A stretch of DNA of 64,000 bases from the NCBI RefSeq assembly GCF_006363815.1, contig NZ_RRYT01000014.1:1-64000 (forward strand), written 5' to 3'. The notes under the pieces were generated by a model, which worked only from the letters and a program-made list of their open reading frames with translations, was not told where the DNA came from and did no database searches. The translations under genes were made by a program, and so were the position numbers. Numbering within the stretch: the first letter of the stretch is position 1; every line of letters begins with the position of its first letter. Origin of the DNA: Thermomonospora catenispora. GTDB taxonomy: Bacteria > Actinomycetota > Actinomycetes > Streptosporangiales > Streptosporangiaceae. This document shows, one piece after another, positions 46,148 to 53,822 of the stretch.

Positions 46148-46864
46148 GTGACCGATTCCCCGGCGCCGGACCTGTGGCTGGTGCGCGAGCACACGGTGCT
46201 GTCGGTGGTGGTGGGCTCCCGGGCCTACGGGCTGGACACCGAGGACAGCGACGTGGACCGGCGCGGCGTCTTCCTGGCCCCGACCCCGCTGTTCTGGGGC
46301 CTCGACAAGCCGCCGACGCATCTGGAGGGGCCCGAGCCCGAACGCTTCTCCTGGGAGCTCGAACGGTTCTGCGACCTGGCCCTGCAGGCCAACCCGACCG
46401 TGCTGGAATGCCTGTGGTCGCCGCTGGTGGAGACGGCCACCGACCTCGGCCGCGAGCTGCTGCTGATCCGCACCGCGTTCCTGTCCCGGCGCGCGCACCG
46501 CACGTTCACCCGCTACGCCGACAGCCAGTTCCGCAAGCTGCAGGCCGATCTGCGCAACCACGGCGAGCCCCGCTGGAAGCATGTGATGCACATGCTGCGG
46601 CTGCTGCTCAGCGGCCGGCACCTGGCCGAGCACGGCCGGCCGCTGGTGCACGTCGGCGACCTGCGCGACCGGCTGCTGGCGGTCCGCCGCGGCGAGGTGG
46701 GCTGGCCGGAGATCGAACGCTGGCGCGCCGAGCTGACCGCCGGGATGGAGGCGGCCGTGGAACGCGGCCCGCTGCCGCCCGAACCCGACCGCCGCCGGGT
46801 CGCCGCCCTGCTGTACGAGGCCCGTCGCCGGTCCGCCGCCCGGGCCCTGGGGGTCGGCGGCTAG
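46148..46864 (+). CDS. COG3541-type predicted nucleotidyltransferase
   Basis: A 238-residue protein with the polymerase-beta-like nucleotidyltransferase motif VVGSRAYGLDTEDSDVDRRG (GS followed by DxD). The C-terminal half is helical, with RYADSQFRKLQADL and KHVMHMLRLLLSGRHLAEHG. The family transfers nucleotidyl groups to unknown acceptors and occurs in phages and bacteria. GTG 46148 is the likely start; ATG 46130 is in frame. No ribosome site is evident, and with a start-to-start gap of 34 bp a leaderless transcript is plausible. Confidence 0.78.
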   Translation: MTDSPAPDLWLVREHTVLSVVVGSRAYGLDTEDSDVDRRGVFLAPTPLFWGLDKPPTHLEGPEPERFSWELERFCDLALQANPTVLECLWSPLVETATDLGRELLLIRTAFLSRRAHRTFTRYADSQFRKLQADLRNHGEPRWKHVMHMLRLLLSGRHLAEHGRPLVHVGDLRDRLLAVRRGEVGWPEIERWRAELTAGMEAAVERGPLPPEPDRRRVAALLYEARRRSAARALGVGG

Positions 46865-46866
46865 CC

Positions 46867-48597
46867 TCAGCGCATCCCGGCCCGCAGGAACTCCTCCCGC
46901 AGCACCCGCCGCCGCACCTTGCCGACCGGCGACCGCGGCAGCCGGGCGCACGGCAGGAAACGGGCGGGGACCTTGTAGCGCGACAGGTACTTCTCACAGT
47001 GGCGGCGCAGCTCGTCGGCCGAGAACGGATAGGCCGGATGCTCCACCACGCACGCCACCACCTGCTCGCCGCTCCGCTCGTCCGGCAGCCCCAACACCGC
47101 GCAGTCCAGCACCGCCGGATGCCGCCGCAGCACCTCCTCCACCTCCGACGGGTACACGCTGAAGCCGTTCACCTTGACCAGGTCGCGCTTGCGATCGATG
47201 ATCGTCAGCCACCCGTCGGGATCCATCACCCCGATGTCCCCGGTGCGCAGCCAGCCGTCGGGGGACAGCACCCGGGCGGTCTCCTCCGGCCGGTTCCAGT
47301 AGCCGGCGAACACCTGCGGGCCGCGCACCATCAGCTCGCCCGGACGGCCCGGCGGCAGCACCACCGCGGGATCCTCGGCGTCCACCACCAGCACCTCGGT
47401 GCCCGGCAGCGGCAGCCCCACCGTGCGGTTGCGGGCGCCACCGCCGACCGGGTTGGCCGACACCGCCGGGGAGGCCTCGGTCAGCCCGTACGCCTGGATC
47501 AACCCGGTCAGCCCCCACTCCCGGAACCGGGCGATGGTCCGCTCGTCCATTCCGCTGGCGCCCGACAGGAACACCCGCACCGAGGCCAGGTCCTTGCAGG
47601 TCAGTCCCGGAGCGTCCATCAGCTCCCGGTACAGCGTCGGCACGCCCGGGAAGATCGTCGGCCGGTGACGGCGCAGCAGCCGGATCGTCTGCGCCAGGTC
47701 GAACCGCGGCAGCAGCACCACCGCCCCCGCCTCCATCATCGGGCCGATCAGGCAGCTCATCAGCCCGAAGGAGTGGAACAGCGGCAGCACCGCCAGCACC
47801 ACCTCCGCACCGTACCGGCTCTCCACGTCCCAGGCGCACCGCTGGCAGGCGTTGGCGATCAGGTTGCGGTGGGTGAGCACCACGCCCTTGGGCCGCCCCT
47901 CGGTGCCCCCGGTGTACTGGATCACCGCCGGCCGCCGGGCCGGGTCGAGCTCCGCCTGCCGCACCGGCCGCGCCGGACGGCGCATCAGCTCGGCGAAGCG
48001 CACCACGCCGGCGTCCGGCGGCACCTCGGCGGTGACACGGTCCCGTTCGCGCCGCGCCGTCCGCAGCGGCAGCCGCAGCGCCGGCCGCCGGTGCCAGGGG
48101 AACTGCTCCGCGAGCGAGGTGACCACCACATGGTCGAGCCGCGCCCCGCGGCGCACCGCGCGCAGCGTCGCATACGACCGGTCCAGCACCACCGCGACCC
48201 GGGGGCCGCAGTCGACGAGCTGGCGGCGCATCTCCTCCTCGGTGCACAGCGGGTTGTGCAGCGCCGCGATCGCCCCCAGCCGCAGCGTCCCGAAGAAGGC
48301 GATCACCTGCTGCGGGCAGTTCGGCAGGATCAGCGCCACCCGGTCGCCGGGCCGCACCCCGAGCGCGTGCAGCGCGGCGGCGAACCGGTCGACGGCCTGC
48401 AGCAGCCGCCGGTAGGTGAACCGGCGGCCGAAGAACCACAGCGCCGTGGCACGGGGACGCCGGGCGGCGGTGTCGTCGAGCAGCCGGGTCACCGGGATGT
48501 CGGGAACGTCCACATCGGCGGGCACCCCCGCGGGATACGACCGCACCCAGGGGCGGATGTGATGTGACGCGGCCCACATATCCGGAGATTCAAGCAC
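46867..48597 (-). CDS. AMP-forming acyl-CoA ligase (long-chain fatty-acid type)
   Basis: A 576-residue ANL-superfamily enzyme activating a carboxylic acid to an acyl-AMP and then an acyl-CoA. Motifs: IQYTGGTEGRPKGVVLTHRN (P-loop-like), QAYGLTEASPAVSANPVGGG, GWLRTGDIGVMDPDGWLTII, the hinge DRKRDLVKVNGFSVYP, and the catalytic Lys in SPVGKVRRRVLRE. Fatty acid as substrate is by similarity. The start is GTG 48597, or ATG 48579; neither has a strong ribosome site. The 267 bp up to the LysE gene hold no other gene that I can support. Confidence 0.87.
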   Translation of the reverse strand: MLESPDMWAASHHIRPWVRSYPAGVPADVDVPDIPVTRLLDDTAARRPRATALWFFGRRFTYRRLLQAVDRFAAALHALGVRPGDRVALILPNCPQQVIAFFGTLRLGAIAALHNPLCTEEEMRRQLVDCGPRVAVVLDRSYATLRAVRRGARLDHVVVTSLAEQFPWHRRPALRLPLRTARRERDRVTAEVPPDAGVVRFAELMRRPARPVRQAELDPARRPAVIQYTGGTEGRPKGVVLTHRNLIANACQRCAWDVESRYGAEVVLAVLPLFHSFGLMSCLIGPMMEAGAVVLLPRFDLAQTIRLLRRHRPTIFPGVPTLYRELMDAPGLTCKDLASVRVFLSGASGMDERTIARFREWGLTGLIQAYGLTEASPAVSANPVGGGARNRTVGLPLPGTEVLVVDAEDPAVVLPPGRPGELMVRGPQVFAGYWNRPEETARVLSPDGWLRTGDIGVMDPDGWLTIIDRKRDLVKVNGFSVYPSEVEEVLRRHPAVLDCAVLGLPDERSGEQVVACVVEHPAYPFSADELRRHCEKYLSRYKVPARFLPCARLPRSPVGKVRRRVLREEFLRAGMR

Positions 48598-48864
48598 TCA
48601 CGGAAAGTGTCCGCGACCCTCCGGCCGCTCCCTCCCGGCGTGCCCGATCATGACATGCGCGAGCGCATCGCGGCCGGGCGCCCCCGCCGGCGGTGCTTCG
48701 TCACGGTGGGCGGCGCGCGCGCCTGTACGGCTTCCCCCTCCCGCCGCCTCCGACGCGACCTGCGCGGCGTGCACCTGATGCCGCCGGAGGACCGGGAGGG
48801 CCCGACGCTCCCCGAGGCCACGCCGCCCGCGACGGCCTGCACGGGCCGGTGGCGCGGACCCGGC

Positions 48865-49521
48865 TCAGTGCTCGACGACCAGCCTGAGCCCCAGGGCCAC
48901 CAGCACCGTCCCGGTGATCGCGTCCAGCCGGCGGCGGACCGCCGGCCGGGACAGCAGCCGGCGCAGCGCCCCCACTACGGCGGACACCACGGTGAACCAG
49001 CTCCCGGTGATCGCCGCCGCGACGACCGCCAGCAGCAGCGTGTCCGCCACCCCGGGGGAGGCGGGCAGGAACTGCGGCATCAGCGCGACGAAGAACACCG
49101 CCGCCTTGGGGTTGAGCACGTTGGTCAGCAGGCCCTGCCAGAACCCCGACCACGGCCGGGAAGCGGGATCGGCGTCGCCGGCGTCGTCACCGGCACCGTC
49201 ACCGGCCTCGCCGCCGTCGGCGGCGGCCGCGGCGTGCCCGCCGCGCAGCGCCCCCCACACCGCCCGCGTCCCCATGTACAGCAGGTAGGCCGCGCCCACC
49301 AGCTTGACCACCGTGAACGCGGTCGCCGAGGCCGCCAGCAGCGCCGCGATCCCCAGCGCCGCGCACACCGACCACACCATCACCCCGACCGCGATCCCCA
49401 ACGCGGTCATCACACCCGTTCGCCGCCCGGACACCGCGGCGTTCCGAACCGTGATCGCAAAGTCCGGTCCCGGCGACATCGCCGCCACGGTGACGACTCC
49501 TGCGAATACAGCCAACTGCAT
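48865..49521 (-). CDS. LysE/RhtB-family amino-acid exporter
   Basis: A 218-residue protein with five or six membrane helices. AAMSPGPDFAITVRNAAVSG is the family N-terminal signature, followed by KLVGAAYLLYMGTRAVWGAL, an unusually long charged Gly/Asp-rich loop (about residues 95-120), and GLLTNVLNPKAAVFFVALMP. It exports an amino acid or homoserine lactone-type compound; the substrate is unknown. ATG 49521 has GGAG 8 bases upstream and is better than the in-frame GTG at 49530. Confidence 0.85.
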   Translation of the reverse strand: MQLAVFAGVVTVAAMSPGPDFAITVRNAAVSGRRTGVMTALGIAVGVMVWSVCAALGIAALLAASATAFTVVKLVGAAYLLYMGTRAVWGALRGGHAAAAADGGEAGDGAGDDAGDADPASRPWSGFWQGLLTNVLNPKAAVFFVALMPQFLPASPGVADTLLLAVVAAAITGSWFTVVSAVVGALRRLLSRPAVRRRLDAITGTVLVALGLRLVVEH

Positions 49522-49655
49522 CAGGTCCACTCCGCGAGTCTAAAACCTCATCACCCCGCTTCGGAGCCCGCAGAAATTGCGTTGCGCCCGCACGGGGGCT
49601 GCGGCACAGTGGTCGGCGAAGACGGTCGGAACACCGACGGGAAGGGGTGACGGAG

Positions 49656-49724
49656 ATGTCGCGACATCGGCGAGTCCTCGCTGGTCGCAGCGCGTCCGAC
49701 CCCACAAGCGGCGCTCGAGCGTGA
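49656..49724 (+). CDS. Possible 22-residue leader peptide before a tRNA cluster
   Basis: A short frame, MSRHRRVLAGRSASDPTSG ending ARA, follows a purine-rich GGGAAGGGGTGACGGAG. It stops 20 bp before a strong hairpin and T run, and tRNA-Ser comes right after. It is rich in Ser and Arg and has one His, the three amino acids of the downstream tRNAs, and it uses rare CGA codons. This could be an attenuation leader, but short frames arise by chance in GC-rich DNA. Confidence 0.3.
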   Translation: MSRHRRVLAGRSASDPTSGARA

Positions 49725-49743
49725 CCGCCGTCTCCTCGCGTCG

Positions 49744-49773
49744 CCGCCCGGGGTCCGGACTCCGGGCGGTTTT
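49744..49773 (+). terminator. Rho-independent terminator-like hairpin just before tRNA-Ser
   Basis: CCGCCCGG (49744-49751) pairs perfectly with CCGGGCGG (49762-49769) around a 10-base loop and is followed by TTTT (49770-49773). It is one of the few canonical U-tailed terminators in the window, and it lies only 4 bp before the mature tRNA end. Confidence 0.75.
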
Positions 49774-49777
49774 GTCG

Positions 49778-49860
49778 GGAGGGTTGGCCGAGCGGTAAGG
49801 CAGCGGCTTGCTAAGCCGTCGTCAGGGACACCTGCGTGAGTTCGAATCTCACACCCTCCG
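49778..49860 (+). tRNA. tRNA-Ser (anticodon GCT)
   Basis: An 83-base type-II tRNA. Acceptor GGAGGGT pairs with ACCCTCC, discriminator G at 49860. The D arm includes GGCCGAGCGGTAAGGC. Anticodon loop TTGCTAA gives GCT (49810-49812), reading AGC/AGU. It has a long variable arm, and GTTCGAATC in the T arm. CCA is not encoded. Confidence 0.95.
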
Positions 49861-49958
49861 CATGCCTTTTCGGCGCAGGGCGCCGGCGCCTTCGTCGCCC
49901 GGCCGGACGCGCCCGGGCAATGGATTTCCATTCCCGTCCTCGCACAACCGAATATCGA

Positions 49959-50031
49959 GTCCTCGTGGTGTAGCGGACAACACACCTGGGTGCGGACCAG
50001 GAGAGCGCAGGTTCGAATCCTGCCGAGGACA
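49959..50031 (+). tRNA. tRNA with anticodon GCG (Arg by anticodon), unusual body
   Basis: A 73-base cloverleaf. Acceptor GTCCTCG pairs with CGAGGAC, discriminator A. The D stem is GTGT/ACAC with loop AGCGGACA; the anticodon stem CCTGG/CCAGG encloses loop GTGCGGA, giving GCG at 49992-49994; the T stem GCAGG/CCTGC encloses TTCGAAT. All stems pair well. A20 in the D loop, C35 and A73 fit arginine identity. Bacterial tRNA-Arg for CGY normally has gene anticodon ACG, so GCG and this D arm are unusual. CCA is not encoded. Confidence 0.85.
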
Positions 50032-50032
50032 C

Positions 50033-50108
50033 GGCGTCCGTGGTGTAGTGGCATCTGCACGCCGGGTTGTGGCCCCGGAGGTCCTCGGTTCGATTCCGGG
50101 CGGTCGCC
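50033..50108 (+). tRNA. tRNA with anticodon GTG (His), unusual body
   Basis: Starts one base after the preceding tRNA. The anticodon stem CCGGG/CCCGG encloses TTGTGGC, giving GTG at 50069-50071. G-1 at 50033 faces C73 at 50108, the histidine identity pair. The acceptor GCGTCCG/CGGTCGC pairs except for T4 against T69. The D arm GTGGTGTAGTGG resembles that of the neighbouring tRNA rather than the GTAGCTCAG type of usual actinobacterial tRNA-His. CCA is not encoded. Confidence 0.8.
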
Positions 50109-50122
50109 CTGGAGACCTCCGC

Positions 50123-50163
50123 GCCCGCCGGCCGCCCGAAGGACCGGAAGGCGGCCGGCGGGC
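50123..50163. terminator. Strong hairpin downstream of the tRNA cluster
   Basis: GCCCGCCGGCCGCC (50123-50136) pairs perfectly with its complement at 50150-50163 around a 13-base loop, 14 bp after the last tRNA. The rest of the 334-bp gap up to the nuclease gene shows nothing else that I can support. Confidence 0.65.
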
Positions 50164-50442
50164 CGGGGGGAGGTCCTGCCCGCCCAGGGGCCGGGGACGG
50201 ACAGGCGGGGGAACACCGGGGGATGGCGGAGTCGGGACCCGGTGCGGCCTTCACCCCACCCTCTAGTCGATCGAGGGCCGCGCAAAGGTTGCCGCCCGAA
50301 TCGAAATCGTCCGCGGATCGCGGAGGGCGGGCGCCTCCCGGGTGCGGCGCGCACCCTCTCCGGCGCAGCGGCCGGTCCGGGCGACCCGCGGAGCGTCCGT
50401 CCCGGCCCGGGGACGCAGGACACCGGGAGGGGCCGGGAAGGG

Positions 50443-50895
50443 TCAGCGCGCCCCGCGCTCGCGCCGCATCAATGCGCGGTCGCGGACGACCTCGGCGATC
50501 TGCTCCGCGGCCCGCCGGGGGTCCTGGTGCTCCCAGACGTGGACGACGGCCCAGCCGTCTGCGAAGAGCCGGCGGTCGCTCAGGGCGTTCCGCCGCCGTT
50601 CGCGCCCGGCCTCCTCGGACCAGTGCCCGGCGTCGGTGCGCTCGTCGAGATGGGGCTCGGGGCACTCGCGCCAGAAACAGCGGTCGAGGAACACCGCGAC
50701 CTTGAGCTCGGGGAAGGCCAGATCGGCGATGCGGGGGACGTCGTGCGGGAGGCGATAGGCGGTCTGGTGGCGCAGACCGCGGTCCTGCAACGCGCGTCGC
50801 AGGGCCGCCAGGGGGCCGGCGCCCCCGATCGCGTTCTCCTGCGTGCCCTCGTGGACGCCTTCACCGGCGGCGCCGACCGGATCGACCGTTTCCAT
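50443..50895 (-). CDS. Vsr-like (very short patch repair) endonuclease, divergent
   Basis: A 150-residue protein matching the C-terminal core of Vsr/DUF559-type nucleases: LRRALQDRGLRHQTAYRLP, RIADLAFPELKVAVFLDRCF with the catalytic Asp position, then the tryptophan-rich end (WAVVHVWEHQDPRRAAEQI). Vsr nicks DNA at T:G mismatches left by cytosine methylation. The usual FWHxCP zinc/active-site motif reads FWRECP here, so a key His is Arg, and activity may be altered. No C5-methyltransferase gene is nearby. The start ATG 50895 has a weak ribosome site. Confidence 0.72.
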   Translation of the reverse strand: METVDPVGAAGEGVHEGTQENAIGGAGPLAALRRALQDRGLRHQTAYRLPHDVPRIADLAFPELKVAVFLDRCFWRECPEPHLDERTDAGHWSEEAGRERRRNALSDRRLFADGWAVVHVWEHQDPRRAAEQIAEVVRDRALMRRERGAR

Positions 50896-50999
50896 GATCC
50901 CGACATTACGGGCATCGGATCGCGCATGCGGCCGACCCGCGCGACCGCGATCGAATCGCCCCGCCCCCGGTCCGGGGCCGCGCCGGGGCGCCGTCCGGA

Positions 51000-51839
51000 T
51001 CAGAACCGTCCGCGGATCGTGGAGGGGGCGCCCGCCCCGGCGGCGCGGACCGTGACGACGAAGACGTCCCGGCCCGGGTCGTGCGGACCTCCGGGCCGGT
51101 ACTGAGCGGCGATCACGTACTCGCCGGGGGGCAGCGTCCGGCCGGGGGACAGGACGTACCGGTAGACGATCGCGTCGGGGGCGAGATCGATGGCGGACCG
51201 CACGGGCGAGCCCGGCGGCGAGGTCCAGGACCCGGCCGGGAACGTCCGCCGGGAGCGGGCGACCCGGATGGTGACGTGCAGCGTGGTCAGCGGTCGGCGG
51301 ACGGTCAGCCTGAGGACGTCGCGTCCCCGGTGCGGCAGGGCGGCCCGGTCGTGCGCGGCGGTCACCGACACCGGGGCGGGACGCGGGCCGTCGTCGTCCT
51401 CGCGGCCCGGATCCTTCGGCGCGGGCGGCCGGCTGCTCTCCACCGTGCGCTCCTCGGCCTCGACGCCTTCGCCGGGGGAGGGGGAGACGGTGACGGTGGC
51501 GGGGGAGGAGTCGAGAGGGGCGCCGGTGCGGGGCGGCGGCGGGGGGACGGCCGGCTCGGGATCCGTCCCGCCGCCCCGCATGACCGCGGCCAGTGAGGTC
51601 GCGCCCAGCACCCCGGCCGTGGCCAGGGCCGCGACGGCGACCCGGAGGGCGCCGCGGCCCCGTCGGGGACGCCGTGCGACGGGAAGCGGCTCCGGGGCGG
51701 CGGGCGGCTCGTTCAAGGCGGCCTCGACCCGCGCCCAGATGCGGGCGGTGTCGGGCCGGTGCCGTTCGGCCTCGGCGTGCAATCGGTCGCGCAGCCACGC
51801 CAAGGACTCCTCGGTGCGGCGTTCGCGCCGCCCGCGCAT
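51000..51839 (-). CDS. Membrane protein paired with an ECF sigma factor (possible anti-sigma)
   Basis: A 279-residue protein. The cytoplasmic N-terminus (about residues 1-68: SLAWLRDRLHAEAERHRPDT) is followed by one membrane helix (about 68-87), a long Pro/Ser/Asp-rich linker, and an extracellular beta-rich domain (about 160-279) with RPLTTLHVTIRVARSRRTFP and GRTLPPGEYVIAAQYRPGG. The latter reads like an immunoglobulin-type domain. It overlaps the sigma gene (TGATG), with GGGAGGGG before ATG 51839. A role as anti-sigma factor is inferred from pairing; no ZAS motif is present. Confidence 0.7.
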   Translation of the reverse strand: MRGRRERRTEESLAWLRDRLHAEAERHRPDTARIWARVEAALNEPPAAPEPLPVARRPRRGRGALRVAVAALATAGVLGATSLAAVMRGGGTDPEPAVPPPPPRTGAPLDSSPATVTVSPSPGEGVEAEERTVESSRPPAPKDPGREDDDGPRPAPVSVTAAHDRAALPHRGRDVLRLTVRRPLTTLHVTIRVARSRRTFPAGSWTSPPGSPVRSAIDLAPDAIVYRYVLSPGRTLPPGEYVIAAQYRPGGPHDPGRDVFVVTVRAAGAGAPSTIRGRF

Positions 51840-52417
51840 CACGCCCCTCCCGGCCGGCTCTGCGGGCGCAGGGCCTGGGCGCGATAGCCCGCCAGCAGCT
51901 CGGCGGCCGCATTGCCGCGCAGCTGCCGCTCCAGCTCGGCGACGGCCCGGGAGGTCTGGCTCTTGACGGTGCCGACCGAGATCCCCAGCACCCGCGCGGT
52001 CTCCTGCTCGGAGAGGTCGAACGCGTACCGCAGCACCAGGCAGGCGCGTTTGCGGTGCGGCAGCCTGCGCAGCGCGGCCCGCAGGTCGACCATCGCCGCC
52101 ACGTCGGGACCGTCGGTGACGTCGTCGGCGTCGCCGCCCAGCGCGGCCATCCGGCCGCGTTCCCGCACGATCGCGCGCAACCGGCTGTTGGACAGGTTCA
52201 CCACGATCCGGCGGACGTAGGCCAGCGGCCGATCGGTTCCGCGCACCCGGTCCCAGTTGCGCCAGGCCGCCACCAGCGCGTCGGCGGCCAGGTCGTCGGC
52301 CGCGTCGGGATCGCCGATCAGCAGATACGCCAGCCGGGCCAGCTCCCGATGATGCCGCTCGAAGAAGCGGTGGAACTCCTGACGGGCGTCCTGGTCCGGC
52401 GATCCGTCCACCGCCAC
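51839..52417 (-). CDS. ECF sigma factor, SigE-family type (SigE in the Streptomyces Pfam sense)
   Basis: A 192-residue sigma factor. Region 2: FHRFFERHHRELARLAYLLI and AADDLAADALVAAWRNWDRV. Region 4: LRRLPHRKRACLVLRYAFDL then SEQETARVLGISVGTVKSQT, the promoter -35-binding HTH. The spacing and motif style match the large actinobacterial SigE-type ECF group. GTG 52417 is taken as start (VAVDGSPDQD) because no ATG lies close in frame. It is translationally coupled to the membrane protein downstream. Its own promoter would be in the roughly 330 bp to the LacI gene. Confidence 0.83.
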   Translation of the reverse strand: MAVDGSPDQDARQEFHRFFERHHRELARLAYLLIGDPDAADDLAADALVAAWRNWDRVRGTDRPLAYVRRIVVNLSNSRLRAIVRERGRMAALGGDADDVTDGPDVAAMVDLRAALRRLPHRKRACLVLRYAFDLSEQETARVLGISVGTVKSQTSRAVAELERQLRGNAAAELLAGYRAQALRPQSRPGGA

Positions 52418-52747
52418 CGCCTTCGCCCCGACGTTCCCGTATGCGCTGACGTCGCGAGGGTAACAGCCGGTGGCCGGGCTGTCCCGGAATGCCGTGACAT
52501 GCACCGGAAGGACCGGTGGGAGGCCGGGAAGGACCGATGGGAAGACGAAGAGACCGGCCTGCGGCGGATGAGCCGGAGCCGCCAGGCCGGCCGTACCCCT
52601 CGTCACAGACGGCCGGTGCGCCCACCACGCACCACAAGGACCAGAGCGCATCCGCCGTCCGACACGATCAGCGTAGAAACGATCATGCCGGACGGCGGAC
52701 GCTCTTAAGGTTCTGTTGATCTTCCGCTAGGAGATCCATAAGGCGGG

Positions 52748-53776
52748 TCAGGACGACTCGCGCACCACCAGCCGGGTGTCCACGATGACCGCGGTGTGCT
52801 CGGCCTGCTCACCGCGCATCCGGGCCACCAGCAGCTGCACCATCTCCCGGCCCATCCGCTCGGTGGGCTGGTGGACGGTGGTCAGCGGCGGCTCGGCGCG
52901 CCGGGCGGCGGCCGAGTCCTCGAACCCGACCACCGCCACGTCGTCGGGCACGCGCCGGCCGGCCGCCCGCAGCGCCCGCAACGCCCCCAGCGCCATGTTG
53001 TCCGAGGCCACGAACACCGCGTCCAGCTCCGCGTCGCGCTCCAGCAGCTCCTGCATGGCGCGGTGGCCGCCCTCCTCGCTGAAGTCGGCGTAGGAGACCA
53101 GCTCGGGCAGGTCGCCCAGCGCCCGGCGATAACCGGCCAGCCGGTCGATGCCCACCCCCATGTCCTGGGGGCCGGCGATGGTGGCGATCCTCCGCCGGCC
53201 CCGCTCCACCAGGTGGGACACCGCCTGATGGGCCCCGCCCTCGTTGTCGGCGTCCACGTAGCTGACCTCGGCGAGGTCCTGGCCGACCGGCCGGCCGCCC
53301 AGCACGGTGGGGACGCCGTGCCGCTCCAGCAGGGCCGGCAGGGGGTCGGCCTCGTGCAGGCTGATCAGCATCACGCCGTCGACGTGGTGGCCGGTCAGGT
53401 ACTGCTTGAGCCGGTCGTGGTCACGGGCCGACCTGGCCAGGGTGAACATCAGCTGCAGCCCGGTGTCGTTGAGCGCCGAGCTGATGCCCCGGATGATGTC
53501 GGCGAAGTACGGCTCGGCGAACAGCCGCTCCTCGTCCTCCGACAGCACCAGCGCCACCGTGTCGGTGCGCCGGGTCACCAGCGTCCGGGCGGCCCGGTTG
53601 GGCACGTACCCCAGTTCCTTGATGGCCGCCTGCACCGCGGCCCTGGCCTGCGCGCTCACGCGCGGCGAGCCGTTGATGACCCGGGACACCGTGCCGCGGC
53701 CCACCCCGGCCAACGCCGCCACCTCCTCCAGCGTGGGGCGCTTTCGCGATGCGGCGCGTGATTGGGCGCGCCTCAC
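52748..53776 (-). CDS. celR: LacI-family repressor, CelR/CebR type
   Basis: A 342-residue repressor. The HTH is PTLEEVAALAGVGRGTVSRV with hinge helix NGSPRVSAQARAAVQ. The periplasmic-binding-like ligand domain runs from TDTVALVLSEDEERLFAEPY to the C-terminus. Genes next door and two TGGGAGCGCTCCCA operators in the island match CelR of Thermobifida and CebR of Streptomyces, which release DNA on binding cellobiose. I prefer GTG 53776 (GAGGGA upstream) over ATG 53815. It is the last gene of the operon after bgl, giving feedback control. Confidence 0.87.
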   Translation of the reverse strand: MRRAQSRAASRKRPTLEEVAALAGVGRGTVSRVINGSPRVSAQARAAVQAAIKELGYVPNRAARTLVTRRTDTVALVLSEDEERLFAEPYFADIIRGISSALNDTGLQLMFTLARSARDHDRLKQYLTGHHVDGVMLISLHEADPLPALLERHGVPTVLGGRPVGQDLAEVSYVDADNEGGAHQAVSHLVERGRRRIATIAGPQDMGVGIDRLAGYRRALGDLPELVSYADFSEEGGHRAMQELLERDAELDAVFVASDNMALGALRALRAAGRRVPDDVAVVGFEDSAAARRAEPPLTTVHQPTERMGREMVQLLVARMRGEQAEHTAVIVDTRLVVRESS

Positions 53777-53822
53777 CCGTTCCGATCCCTCACCGTCGTG
53801 TGGCCCTTTCACCATGACGCGG

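Noticed and set aside
49860-50900. Integrated element using tRNA-Ser as attachment site
   Set aside because: I found no integrase gene and no second copy of the tRNA 3' end within the window.
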